Source: JBDIBB01 sp039812685 (GTDB lineage: Bacteria > Acidobacteriota > Vicinamibacteria > Vicinamibacterales > JAFNAJ01). Taken from it: a stretch of DNA of 64,000 nt. Below are positions 17,869-26,730 of the stretch, piece by piece. A model generated the notes under the pieces. The model was given only the letters and a program-made list of their open reading frames with translations. It was not told where the DNA came from and searched no databases. How positions within the stretch are numbered: position 1 is the first letter of the stretch; each line of letters begins with the position of its first letter. Made by a program: the position numbers and the translations under genes. Location of the stretch: the NCBI GenBank assembly GCA_039812685.1, contig JBDIBB010000002.1, forward strand, positions 35,724 to 99,723, given 5' to 3'.

Positions 17869-19047
17869 CTACTGCCCCGGCTGACGCTCCGGGACCTGCC
17901 GTGGCTGCTGGCCGCGCCCTCGAAGGCGCGGCCGCCAGCCCTCATCGAATGCCGTCCCCACCACGAGGCTCGCCACGCCATCGTAGCTGCGCAGTCCCTC
18001 CGCCACGGTGTTGGCTTCGAGAAACCGGCGATAACCCGACCAGGCCACGTGACGGACCATCGGGCGCACCTGCTCGAGCCGGCGAGCGATCGCCCGGTAA
18101 TCCTCACGTGGTCCTTCATCCAGCCCTGCCATCACCGCCTTCGCCGCCGGCAGCGGCAGCATGGCGGTCAGGTGAGGCAGCAGGTCGAGCCACGCGCTGT
18201 AGCGCACCTGGGGCGTGCCCCGCATGCCGGCGAGCCACCCGATGAACCCGGCTTCCGCCTCGTGCGCCAGCCCGGCCAGGTGTCCCCACTCGTGCAGCAG
18301 CATCGCGGGCCGCTCGAAGGGCAGCGCCGAGGGCACGATGATCACGTCGAGCGACCATGGGTTGGTGAAGCCTGCGATGCCGGCCGCCTCGAACCATGGC
18401 CCGAGCCACGTGCGCTTGGGGAGACCGGCGACGAACCCGTCGGGCAGCGCGATTTCCCGAAGCGCCTCGGCCAGCGCCGGCGCCATCCCGGCGCGAAGGG
18501 CTTCACCCTCGGCCCATGGGCGGTCGTGGGTCCCGGCGTACAGGGTGTTGAGTTCGCTGACGGCTGTCGCGGCCGCACGGCGCACCGCCGCCTCGTCCAC
18601 GCGCGCGGGATCGTGATCGAGCCGGGTGGCCAGCGGCGCCCGGCGGTAGTTGAGTCCCCACGATGCGAGGAACCACGTCGTGCCGGCGCCAGCCAGCGCC
18701 GCCAGGATGAGCGTCGAACGCAGCGCAATCCGCAGCCTCGCGCCCGTGGCGGCGCGGCGCCACGGCGCCGCGGCCAGCCAGCCCAGCGTGGCCAGCACCA
18801 GGGCCAGCAGCGGATCGGCCATCGCCCAGGGCAGGCGGTTGGTCAGCCCCGTCAGCCGGGGCTGCCACCAGGCGTAGAGGCCGAGCGAGTAATGGCGCTC
18901 GACGAACGTCCCATCCCAGGGACCGATCCACGCCGCCGCCGCCAGGCCGCCGGCGATCAGGGCGCCGAGGGCCGGACAGACGAGGCGGTCTCGTCGCCGG
19001 TGATCAGCCGGATGCTGCGCTGGTACGTGAAATACGCGAACGTCCAC
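17869..19047 (-). CDS. DUF3810-family membrane zinc metalloprotease-like protein
   Basis: Up to 392 residues. Three hydrophobic segments (about 28-45, 74-92, 108-128) precede a globular part with the zinc-protease motif LLHEWGHLAGLAHEAEA (HExxH plus a downstream Glu). The family is conserved but uncharacterised. The start is uncertain: the first membrane segment begins right at the stop of the upstream NDH-2 gene, and the only in-frame ATG before it is at 19047, giving a 91-nt overlap; otherwise a non-standard CTG near 18950 would be needed. The last 20 residues are Gln/Arg/Pro-rich. Confidence 0.7.
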   Translation of the reverse strand: MDVRVFHVPAQHPADHRRRDRLVCPALGALIAGGLAAAAWIGPWDGTFVERHYSLGLYAWWQPRLTGLTNRLPWAMADPLLALVLATLGWLAAAPWRRAATGARLRIALRSTLILAALAGAGTTWFLASWGLNYRRAPLATRLDHDPARVDEAAVRRAAATAVSELNTLYAGTHDRPWAEGEALRAGMAPALAEALREIALPDGFVAGLPKRTWLGPWFEAAGIAGFTNPWSLDVIIVPSALPFERPAMLLHEWGHLAGLAHEAEAGFIGWLAGMRGTPQVRYSAWLDLLPHLTAMLPLPAAKAVMAGLDEGPREDYRAIARRLEQVRPMVRHVAWSGYRRFLEANTVAEGLRSYDGVASLVVGTAFDEGWRPRLRGRGQQPRQVPERQPGQ

Positions 19048-20267
19048 TGGACGAACACCACGATGCGATTACGGAACCCCGTCAGTTGCCAGATGTGGAC
19101 GAACAGCCAGAACAGCCACGCGGGGGATCCGCGAAGCCGCACGCGGCCGAGGTCGGCCACGGCACGGGCGCGCCCGATCGTGGCGAGGTTGCCGAGGTTG
19201 CGGTAGACGAACGGCGCGCGGGGGGCCCCGCGCAGCGTCGCCAGGACGTTGCGCGCGGCCCAGGCGGCCTGCTGCATGGCCACCTGCGCGACGCCGGGCA
19301 GCAGCCGTCCATCGCCGGCGTCGAACGCCGCCAGATCTCCGACCACGTAGACGTCGTCACGGCCGGGAATCGTCAGGTCGGGCCTGACCTTCACGCGCCC
19401 GGCCCGGTCGACCGGAACGCCCAGCCCGCGACCGAGCGGCGAGGCGGCGACGCCGGCGGCCCAGATGATGGTGGCCGCGTCGATCGTCTCCTCGCCGATG
19501 CGCACCCGGCCGGGCTCCACCTCGGTCACCTGGGCACCGAGGCGAACCTCCACGCCCAGCTCGCGCAGCGCCTCCTCGGCGTAGCGGCGCAAGGGTTCGG
19601 GAAACGCCGCCAGCAGCGTGGGTGCGCCCTCCAGCAGCACCACCCGGGCCGATTCGGGAAAGATCTCCCGGAATTCCCTGCGCAGCGCGTGACGGGCGAT
19701 CTCGGCGAGCGCGCCGGCCATCTCCACGCCGGTGGGCCCGCCGCCGATCACCACGAACGTGAGCAGGCGGCGCTGCTCCCGCCCATCGGCGGTCCGTTCG
19801 GCCCGCTCGAAGGCCAGCAGCACCTCCCGCCGAATCGTCAGCGCATCGTCGAGCGTCTTGAGCGCGGGCGCCGCGGCGCTCCACTGGTCGTGACCGAAGT
19901 AGGAATGCGTCGCCCCGGCGGCGATGATGACGGCGTCGTACGGCAGGTCGCCGATGTCGAGCCGTACCACCTTGCGTTGGACGTCGACGGCCTGCGCCTC
20001 GGCGAGCAGCACCTGGACGTTCGGCTGACCGCGCAGGACGTAGCGGATGGGCGATGCGATATCGCCCGGCGAGAGACCCGCCGTCGCCACCTGGTAGAGG
20101 AGCGGCTGGAAGAGGTGATGGTTGCGGCGGTCCACCAGCACGACGTCCACGCGGGCGCGACGCAGCGCCCGTGCGGCGCTGAGCCCCCCGAAACCGCCGC
20201 CGACGATGACGACGCGCGGCCGGCCTGTGGCCCGCAGAGGCAATGGAAACGGCGCTTCCTTCGACAC
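18957..20267 (-). CDS. Type II NADH dehydrogenase
   Basis: 436 residues. VVIVGGGFGGLSAARAL (FAD site) opens the protein; FVVIGGGPTGVEMAGAL is the NADH site, and DVYVVGDLAAF the FAD-closing motif. A C-terminal hydrophobic/amphipathic part (SPAWLFWLFVHIWQLTGF) fits membrane attachment. NDH-2 enzymes transfer electrons from NADH to quinone without pumping protons. GTG 20267 is used; the open frame reaches back into the permease gene. It probably shares a transcript with the DUF3810 gene. Confidence 0.88.
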   Translation of the reverse strand: MSKEAPFPLPLRATGRPRVVIVGGGFGGLSAARALRRARVDVVLVDRRNHHLFQPLLYQVATAGLSPGDIASPIRYVLRGQPNVQVLLAEAQAVDVQRKVVRLDIGDLPYDAVIIAAGATHSYFGHDQWSAAAPALKTLDDALTIRREVLLAFERAERTADGREQRRLLTFVVIGGGPTGVEMAGALAEIARHALRREFREIFPESARVVLLEGAPTLLAAFPEPLRRYAEEALRELGVEVRLGAQVTEVEPGRVRIGEETIDAATIIWAAGVAASPLGRGLGVPVDRAGRVKVRPDLTIPGRDDVYVVGDLAAFDAGDGRLLPGVAQVAMQQAAWAARNVLATLRGAPRAPFVYRNLGNLATIGRARAVADLGRVRLRGSPAWLFWLFVHIWQLTGFRNRIVVFVQWTFAYFTYQRSIRLITGDETASSVRPSAP

Positions 20268-20334
20268 CAGCACCTCGACCGCCGCGCACGCCGCGGCGCG
20301 GCGCGGTCCGCCGGTTGGCCGCCGCGCCTGTCTT

Positions 20335-21624
20335 CTATTCGTACCGTAATGCCTCCACCGGGTCCAGCCGGGCGGCCCTGACCGCCGGCCAGTAGCCGGC
20401 GAGTACGCCCGTGCCAACCGCCCCCAGCAGTCCGCCGGCCACCACCCAGAGCGGCGGCATCGCCGAGAACGCCGGGGCCAGCACGGTGACGACGACGCCG
20501 ATGCCCGCGGCCAGCCCCAGGCCGGCCACGCCGCCGATGGCCGAGAGCAGCACGGCCTCCAGCAGGAACTGCCGCAGCACCTCGCGCCGGCGCGCGCCCA
20601 CCGCCAGGCGCACGCCGATCTCGCGGGTGCGCTCGGTCACGCTGATCAGCATCACGTTGGCGATGCCGATGCCCCCGATGAACAGGCTGATGGCGGCCAG
20701 GCCGAGCGTGACGCCGCCGATGGCGGCGCTCACGCGATCGAATTGCGCGATGATCTGGTCGGCCGAGGAGAGGCGGAAGTCGTCCTCCTCGCCGGGCGCG
20801 AGCCCGCGCAACTGGCGCAGGATGGCTTCGGTCTCCGAGCGCGCCTGCTCGCGGCGTCCTGGCTTCGCCCGGACGTAGAGCACGGTGTTCTCGGCCTGCG
20901 GGAACTGCCGCGCCGTGGTGCCCAGCGGAATCGACATCACCGCGTCCTGCCGGTTCTCGCCGAAGAACCCGCCCTTGCGCGGGGCGAGTTCGCCCACCAC
21001 GTAGTAGGTCGCGCCGGCCAGCACGAAGGTCCGCCCCACGGTGCGGCCGCGAGCGCCGGTACCGAACAGCGCGGTGGCGAGGTTGCTGCCGATGACCGCG
21101 ACGCGCGCGCCGACGCGGTCCTCCACGTCGGTGAAGGGCCGTCCCGCCGCGAACTCGGCCCCGACCACCTCGAAGAAGTTCGGCGAGGCGCCCTCCACGA
21201 GCAGCGTATCCACCTCAGTGCCGCCGGCGCGCGCGGTGAGGGCGCGGCCCGACACGACGGTTGGCACGATCACCTGCACCGCCACCTCGCGCACGGCCTC
21301 ACCCAGGCGCGCGATCGGTCCCGCGAAGGCCGGCTCGAGCGGCAGCCTGCGGGCTTCGCGCTCGGACGCCGGCTGGTAAGGATCCCCGCTCAGGTGGAAG
21401 GCGAACACGTTGTCGGTGCCGAGATCGCGGAACATCTCGGCAATGGAGTTGCGGACGCCCGCCAGCACCGAGGCCACCAGCACGACGGTGACGATGCCGA
21501 TGACGATGCCGAAGATGGCGAGCGCGGATCGGGCCGGCTGCGTGCGCAGCGAGTCGACGGCCAGCGCCGCCGACTCGCCGAGGGCAGTGCGCCAGCGGCG
21601 GAAGGCTGAGGCGTCCGACTGCAC
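20335..21624 (-). CDS. MacB/FtsX-type ABC transporter permease without ATPase domain
   Basis: 429 residues. One membrane helix near residue 30-50 (ALAIFGIVIGIVTVVLVASVL), a large periplasmic MacB_PCD domain, then three C-terminal helices with the FtsX signature ERTREIGVRLAVGARRREVL between the first two. No Walker motifs, so the nucleotide-binding subunit must be encoded elsewhere. It ends with DPVEALRYE, the usual MacB terminus. GTG 21624 follows AGGGG and lies 10 nt after the previous stop. With its neighbour permease it likely forms a heterodimeric export or mechanotransmission system. Confidence 0.85.
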   Translation of the reverse strand: MQSDASAFRRWRTALGESAALAVDSLRTQPARSALAIFGIVIGIVTVVLVASVLAGVRNSIAEMFRDLGTDNVFAFHLSGDPYQPASEREARRLPLEPAFAGPIARLGEAVREVAVQVIVPTVVSGRALTARAGGTEVDTLLVEGASPNFFEVVGAEFAAGRPFTDVEDRVGARVAVIGSNLATALFGTGARGRTVGRTFVLAGATYYVVGELAPRKGGFFGENRQDAVMSIPLGTTARQFPQAENTVLYVRAKPGRREQARSETEAILRQLRGLAPGEEDDFRLSSADQIIAQFDRVSAAIGGVTLGLAAISLFIGGIGIANVMLISVTERTREIGVRLAVGARRREVLRQFLLEAVLLSAIGGVAGLGLAAGIGVVVTVLAPAFSAMPPLWVVAGGLLGAVGTGVLAGYWPAVRAARLDPVEALRYE

Positions 21625-21634
21625 GATGTGTCCC

Positions 21635-22891
21635 CTACTCCGCCCGGATGGCGGTGACGATATCGACGCGCGTCGCACGCCGCGCGGGATACCACCCGGC
21701 GGCCAGTCCGCTCGCTCCCGAAGCCAGCAGCGACCAGACGGCGGTGGCGTCGTCGATCGCCAGGGGAAGGCCCGAGGCGCCGGCCGCGGCGCGCACCACG
21801 ATCCACGCCGCGGCAAGGCCCAGCACCCCGCCCGCGATGGCCACCAGCAGCGACTCGGCCAGCACTTCGCGGGAGATGTGTCCGCGCCGGGCGCCCAGTG
21901 CCCGCCGTACACCGATCTCGCGGGTCCGCTGGCTCACCGACACCAGCGTGGTGTTGGTGATGACCACGATGGCCGCCAGCAGAGCCATCGCCGAAATCGG
22001 CAGCGCCGCGGCGCCGATGCGCTGGGTGACGCGGAACACGAAGGTACGCGCGGCCTCGGGCGAGAGGATGTCGAAGTTGTTCTCCCTGCCGGGACCGAGC
22101 TGACGTCTGGCGCGCATGGTGATCACGGCATGATCCTCGGCCGCCGGCGTCGTCGAGCCGCCGGCGGCCCGGGCGAAGACCTGCAGCGTGGCCGGCGCGC
22201 CGAACACGCGCTCGAAGGCCCGCAGCGGAACCCACACGTATCGATCGAGCGAGGCGCCGCCCGAGGTGCCCAGCCGTCCCTGCACGCCGACGATGACGAA
22301 GCCGCGACCTCCCAGCCGGATGCGTGCGCCCAGCGGGTCGCGGCCGGGAAACAGCGCGTCGGCCACCTCGGCGCCAATTACTGCCACCAGCGCCGCCGCG
22401 GTCTCCTCGTACGGCTGGAAGAAGCGGCCGCCCTCGATGCCCAGATCCCGGATCAGCGCCATCTCCACCGAGGTGCCGACGATCGCCGCGTTGTCGTAGG
22501 TGCGGCCGCCGGCGCTCACCGGCGCGACCTGCTGCGTGCTGGGGGCGTAGATCACGCGGCCCGCGGCCTGGCGCGCCAGGAACCGTGCGTCATCGCGCGT
22601 GAGGGCGGGATGGCGCTCCAGTTTCCGCTCGAGTTCCTTCCGGCTCACCGAACCGGAGGACGCGATCTGGGCGATCACGAACGTGTCGCTGCCGAAGGTC
22701 CGTGCCGCGCTGATTTCGGCGAACTGCCGTACGCCGTCGAGCGCCGCGGTCACGATCGCCATGGTGGCGACGGCGACCACGATGGCGAGCATGCCGAGCC
22801 CCGTGCGCAGCGGGTGGGCGCGCAGCGCGCCGATGGCCTGCGCCACTTGCGCGTCCGCCACTCCCTGCAGCAAGAAACGCGTCGTCGTCAT
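21635..22891 (-). CDS. MacB/FtsX-type ABC transporter permease without ATPase domain
   Basis: 418 residues with the same layout as the downstream permease: N-terminal helix (TGLGMLAIVVAVATMAIVTAAL), periplasmic MacB domain, three C-terminal helices with VSQRTREIGVRRALGARRG in the cytoplasmic loop, and the terminus DIVTAIRAE. First gene of the minus-strand unit, divergent from the adaptor gene; TAGAAT lies about 35 nt upstream of ATG 22891 and could be its -10. Two permeases plus an adaptor but no ATPase suggests that an ATPase lies elsewhere. Confidence 0.85.
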   Translation of the reverse strand: MTTTRFLLQGVADAQVAQAIGALRAHPLRTGLGMLAIVVAVATMAIVTAALDGVRQFAEISAARTFGSDTFVIAQIASSGSVSRKELERKLERHPALTRDDARFLARQAAGRVIYAPSTQQVAPVSAGGRTYDNAAIVGTSVEMALIRDLGIEGGRFFQPYEETAAALVAVIGAEVADALFPGRDPLGARIRLGGRGFVIVGVQGRLGTSGGASLDRYVWVPLRAFERVFGAPATLQVFARAAGGSTTPAAEDHAVITMRARRQLGPGRENNFDILSPEAARTFVFRVTQRIGAAALPISAMALLAAIVVITNTTLVSVSQRTREIGVRRALGARRGHISREVLAESLLVAIAGGVLGLAAAWIVVRAAAGASGLPLAIDDATAVWSLLASGASGLAAGWYPARRATRVDIVTAIRAE

Positions 22892-23045
22892 GAGGCGGCC
22901 AGCCGGGAACACGCCCTTCGCCCCGACATTCTAACGTGAGAGAATCGGCCTGCCGCCCGCGGCGCGCGCCGTGCGATCCCGCGGCGCGCCTGCCCCCTCA
23001 CGCCGACCGGATGCAGACGGGCGTGACGATCCCCATGACGGAGTG

Positions 23046-24338
23046 ATGTCGATGCGTCGAATCGGATGGATCCTGCTGCTGGTGGCCATGGTCGCGACGG
23101 TGCTCGCGCTGGCGGTGCGGCGCAGCCATCGTGCCGGTCTGGACGTGACGGCCGAACCCGCGCGCCGGGTGCCGGTGCTGCGATCGACGGTCACCGCCTC
23201 CGGCGAGATCGTCGCCACGCGCTACGCCGACATCGGTTCGAACGTCATGGGGAAGATCGTGGCCCTGCCGGTGAAGGAGGGCGACCGCGTGCGCGCCGGC
23301 CAGTTGCTCGCCCGCATCGATCCCGTGCAGGCGCGCGCCGACGTGTCGGCCGCGCAGGCCGCCGTCGAGGCACTTGCCGCCGAGGCGATCGCCGCCGACC
23401 GCGCGGTGGAGGCCGCGCGCGCCGATCTGGCCGGCGCCGAGGCCCGCAACCGCGAGGCGCTGCTGACCATCGCCCGGACCCGCGAACTGCAGGCGCAGGC
23501 CCTCGCCCCGAAGGCCGAACTCGACGCCGCCGAGGCGGCCGCCGACAGCGCCACCGCCCAGTTGCGCGCGGCGCAGGCCGCCCTCGACCGGGCACAGAGC
23601 GTGTGGAACGCCGCCCAGCGGCGCATCGCGCAGAGCCGCGCCCAGGCCGACCGCGCCCGTGACGTCCTCGGCAAGACCGAGATCACCGCCCCGATCGACG
23701 GCATCGTGTCGCGCCTGCAGGTGCGCGAAGGCGAGATGGTGGTGGTCGGCATCCAGAACCAGCCCGGCACCACGCTGATGACGGTGTCGGATCTGAGCGC
23801 CATCGACGCGGAAGTGAAGGTGGCCGAAGCCGACGTCCTCCGGCTGACGCTGGGCCAGCCCGCCACCATCGTCCTCGAAGCAATCCCGGATCGGCGCCTG
23901 GCCGGACGCGTCGTCGAAATCGGCGCCAGCGCGCTGCCGGTGATCGGCACGCAGGCTGCCGCCCGCGAGTTCCGCGTCGTCGTGCGGCTCGATGACGCCG
24001 ACGCCGCGCTGCGGCCGGGCCTCACCTGCGACGCGGAGATCCTCACCGACCAGCGGCAGAACGCCTTGACCGTCCCGCTGCAATCGGTGGTGCTGCGGCC
24101 GGGGGCGGCGCCGGCCGCCGCGGCCGCGGACACCAGCGATCGTCCGGGCGTGTTCCTCGTGAAGGATGGCGTAGCCGTCTTCCATCCGGTGACGCCGGGC
24201 ATCATCGGTGGCCTCTCCATCGAAGTGAGCGGCCTCGAGGAGGGCGCGGTGGTGGTCAGCGGACCCTTCCAGGCCCTGCGCGACCTCGCGGACGGCGATC
24301 GGATCCGGGTTCGCCCCGAGACCCGACCCCAATCCTGA
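23046..24338 (+). CDS. MacA/HlyD-type periplasmic adaptor
   Basis: 430 residues. Membrane anchor at 5-24 (IGWILLLVAMVATVLALAV). Biotinyl-lipoyl halves at about 55-90 (VTASGEIVATRYADIG, VKEGDRVRAGQLLARID) and about 215-240 (EITAPIDGIVSRLQVREGE), separated by an Ala/Arg-rich alpha-helical hairpin (about 95-205), then beta-barrel and membrane-proximal domains. Such adaptors link an inner-membrane pump to an outer-membrane channel. It is divergently oriented to the two permeases, 154 bp away, and is the probable partner. ATG 23046 chosen; a second ATG two codons later is equally possible. Confidence 0.87.
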   Translation: MSMRRIGWILLLVAMVATVLALAVRRSHRAGLDVTAEPARRVPVLRSTVTASGEIVATRYADIGSNVMGKIVALPVKEGDRVRAGQLLARIDPVQARADVSAAQAAVEALAAEAIAADRAVEAARADLAGAEARNREALLTIARTRELQAQALAPKAELDAAEAAADSATAQLRAAQAALDRAQSVWNAAQRRIAQSRAQADRARDVLGKTEITAPIDGIVSRLQVREGEMVVVGIQNQPGTTLMTVSDLSAIDAEVKVAEADVLRLTLGQPATIVLEAIPDRRLAGRVVEIGASALPVIGTQAAAREFRVVVRLDDADAALRPGLTCDAEILTDQRQNALTVPLQSVVLRPGAAPAAAAADTSDRPGVFLVKDGVAVFHPVTPGIIGGLSIEVSGLEEGAVVVSGPFQALRDLADGDRIRVRPETRPQS

Positions 24339-24413
24339 GCCGGCGGGCGGCGCGAGAGCCGCGCCCATGACCCGGCCTTTGAAGTCCCTGGGGTTCCGGA
24401 CCCAACGTCGTGA

Positions 24414-24447
24414 GGCACAGGGCGCGCCCGATGGAACGCCCTGCGCC
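24414..24447. terminator. Stem-loop downstream of the adaptor gene
   Basis: GGCACAGGGCG and CGCCCTGCGCC pair at 10 of 11 positions around a 12-nt loop, 75 nt after the adaptor stop. No T run, so terminator activity is uncertain. The remaining sequence from 24339 to 24413 shows nothing I can name. Confidence 0.35.
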
Positions 24448-24461
24448 GGCACGGTCGCCTG

Positions 24462-24627
24462 CTAGCAGTCCGTGGTGGAAGTGCCGCGTCGCACCGAGAC
24501 GGGCGCGGCGCCCGGCTGGCCAGGCGCGACGACCGAGAATACGGCCAGTATTTGAGGGAGGAGCAACGCCGCCAGCCGGGATGCCCCGCCCGTCGAATGC
24601 AGCACCACTTTCGCCACGGACTGCTAG
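24462..24627. mobile_element. 166-bp palindromic MITE-like element
   Basis: The ends are 22-bp inverted repeats matching at 20 positions: CTAGCAGTCCGTGG plus GGAAGTG on the left, and its complement on the right ending CTGCTAG. The similarity continues inward with gaps: GACGGGCG, then CCGGCTGGC on the left against GCCAGCCGG on the right, down to a tip AATAC-GGCCA-GTATT. The whole piece can thus fold into one long hairpin and encodes nothing, the hallmark of a non-autonomous transposable element. No clear target-site duplication is visible. It stops 9 nt before the oxidoreductase start codon. Confidence 0.75.
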
Positions 24628-24630
24628 ACT
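24625..24630 (+). promoter_or_regulatory. -10 box formed by the MITE end
   Basis: TAGACT begins with the last three bases of the palindromic element (CTAG) and ends 6 nt before ATG 24637. The six bases between are all C, so there is no ribosome binding site and the mRNA would be leaderless. Confidence 0.45.
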
Positions 24631-24636
24631 CCCCCC

Positions 24637-26724
24637 ATGAGTACCTCCAAGCGCCTGCACTGGGGGCACAGCACGATCGACACCTCGTGTCCCCTGGACT
24701 GCCCCGACAACTGCTCGCTGAGCGTGACGGTCGAAGACGGGCGCCTCCGCTCCATTGGCGGATCGTCGGCCACGCCGACCACCGGCGGCTTCATCTGCGC
24801 CAAGGTGCGGGGATTCGCCGCGCACGTCTACGACGAGCGCCGGGTGAGGTACCCTCTCGTCCGCAAGGGCCCGAAGGGCCGGGGAGACTTCGCGCGCATC
24901 GGCTGGGACGACGCGCTGGAGCGCATCGCGCAGGAGATCGAGCGCGCGCGGGCGCAGTGGGGCGGCGAGTCGATCCTGCCCTTCTCCTACGGCGGTTCCA
25001 ACGGCCTGCTCAGCCAGGATTGTGCCGACGCCGTGCTGTTTCGCGGCCTCGGCGCCTCGCGCCTGGCCCGCACCGTGTGTGCCGCGGCCACCGGGGCGGC
25101 GGCGCAGGCCATGTACGGGAAGATGCCGGGCGTCGGCTACGAGGACTACGTCGACGCGCGGCTGATCGTCATCTGGGGCGCCAACACCACGACGACCGGC
25201 ATGCACCTCGTGCCGTTCATCACGACGGCCCGCGCCAGGGGCGCCGCGCTGGTGGTGATCGATCCGCGCCAGACGAAGCTGGCCCGCCTGGCCGACCTGC
25301 ACCTGCCGATCCGGCCGGGGACCGACCTGCCGGTGGCGCTGTCGGTCATCCGGCACCTGTTCGAGCAGGGCCATGCCGACCTGCGGTTCCTCGCCGGACA
25401 CACGACAGGCGCTGGCGACCTGCGGGCCGCCGCGCTCCCGTGGAGCCTCGAGCGGGCGGCGGAGGTCGCGGGCATCGAGACGGCCGCGCTGCGCCGGTTC
25501 GCCGATCTCTATGCGGAGCGGACCCCCTCGGTCATCCGCTGCGGCTCGGGACTGGAGCGCAACCGCAACGGCGGCAACGCCGTGCTGGCCGTGCTGGCGC
25601 TTCCGGCCGTCGCGGGCCGGTTCGGGGTGCGCGGCGGCGGCTACACGCTGGGGAACTCCGCCGCGTATGGCCTCCAGGACAAGGCGTGGATCGACGTGGC
25701 CGAGCCGCCGACGCGCCTGCTCAACATGAACCGGCTGGGCCGCATCCTGTGCGAGCCGCAGAATCCTCCGGTGAAGGTGCTGTTCGTTTACAACTGCAAC
25801 CCCGTCGCCACCATGCCCGATCAGCGCCGGGTGATCGAGGGCCTCTCTCGCGACGATCTCTTCACGGTGGTCTTCGACCAGGTGCGCACCGACTCGGCGG
25901 CGTTCGCCGACATCGTGCTGCCGGCCACCACCTTTCTCGAGCACTACGACATCTCGACGGGCTACGGCGCCTACGGCGTCCAGATGGTGAAGCCGGCCAT
26001 CGAGCCGGTGGGCGAGTCACGGCCCAACGTAGAGGTGTTCGCCCGGCTGGCGGCCCGCCTGGGCGTCACCGCGACCAGCGAGGACGACGAGGCCGAGACG
26101 ATCGCCCTGCTGCGGGTGGCGGCCGCGCTGCCGGCCGGGTTGGGCGAAGCGGTGCTCCAGGGGCGCCCCGGCTATCCCGCCTTCGGCACGCGGCCGGTGC
26201 AGTTCCACGACGTGTTTCCCGGCACGCCCGATCGCAAGATACGGCTGTTTCCCGTGGAAGCGGCGACCGACGCGCCGGCCGGCCTCTACGGCTACCAGCC
26301 CGATCCCGGGAGCCCCGAGTTCCCGCTGGCGCTCATCTCGCCCGCCAGCGACCACACGATCAGCTCGACGATGGGGCAGTTACCGGCCGAGGCCGCGTCG
26401 CTCTGGCTCCATCCCGACGACGCGGCGGCACGTGGGATCGGTGCCGACGACACCGTGCGCGTCCACAACGCGCTCGGCGAGGTGCACTGCCGCGTGCACC
26501 TGACCGAGCGCGTGCCGCCCGGCACCGTGAGCCTGCCGAAGGGGCTCTGGCGGCAGAGCACGCTGAACGGGGCGACCGCCAATGCGCTCGCCCCCGACAC
26601 GGCGACCGACCTCGGCGCCGGCGCCTGCTTCAACGACGCGCGCGTCGAGGCGAGCCGGATCGTCGGCGCGCAGTTCGAGGGGCAGGCGGTGTCGCTGTTC
26701 GTCGCGGGCCTGCGGCGTCACTGA
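24637..26724 (+). CDS. Molybdopterin-dependent oxidoreductase (DMSO reductase family)
   Basis: 695 residues, near full length for the short members of the family. Cluster-binding cysteines are at the N-terminus: CPLDCPDNC and a fourth Cys in FICAK about 27 residues on. Then the molybdopterin domains with WGANTTTTG, VVIDPRQTK, LPIRPGTDLP, FVYNCNPVAT and the C-terminal VRVHNALGEV/LPKGLW dinucleotide-binding domain. No twin-arginine signal, so it should be cytoplasmic. The molybdenum ligand position shows no Sec or obvious Cys. No partner subunit genes lie next to it, so the substrate is unknown. Confidence 0.87.
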   Translation: MSTSKRLHWGHSTIDTSCPLDCPDNCSLSVTVEDGRLRSIGGSSATPTTGGFICAKVRGFAAHVYDERRVRYPLVRKGPKGRGDFARIGWDDALERIAQEIERARAQWGGESILPFSYGGSNGLLSQDCADAVLFRGLGASRLARTVCAAATGAAAQAMYGKMPGVGYEDYVDARLIVIWGANTTTTGMHLVPFITTARARGAALVVIDPRQTKLARLADLHLPIRPGTDLPVALSVIRHLFEQGHADLRFLAGHTTGAGDLRAAALPWSLERAAEVAGIETAALRRFADLYAERTPSVIRCGSGLERNRNGGNAVLAVLALPAVAGRFGVRGGGYTLGNSAAYGLQDKAWIDVAEPPTRLLNMNRLGRILCEPQNPPVKVLFVYNCNPVATMPDQRRVIEGLSRDDLFTVVFDQVRTDSAAFADIVLPATTFLEHYDISTGYGAYGVQMVKPAIEPVGESRPNVEVFARLAARLGVTATSEDDEAETIALLRVAAALPAGLGEAVLQGRPGYPAFGTRPVQFHDVFPGTPDRKIRLFPVEAATDAPAGLYGYQPDPGSPEFPLALISPASDHTISSTMGQLPAEAASLWLHPDDAAARGIGADDTVRVHNALGEVHCRVHLTERVPPGTVSLPKGLWRQSTLNGATANALAPDTATDLGAGACFNDARVEASRIVGAQFEGQAVSLFVAGLRRH

Positions 26725-26730
26725 CGTCGC

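Noticed and set aside
24637..26724. Selenocysteine formate dehydrogenase
   Set aside because: The frame has no internal TGA and no partner subunits; the metal-ligand position carries neither Sec nor an obvious Cys.
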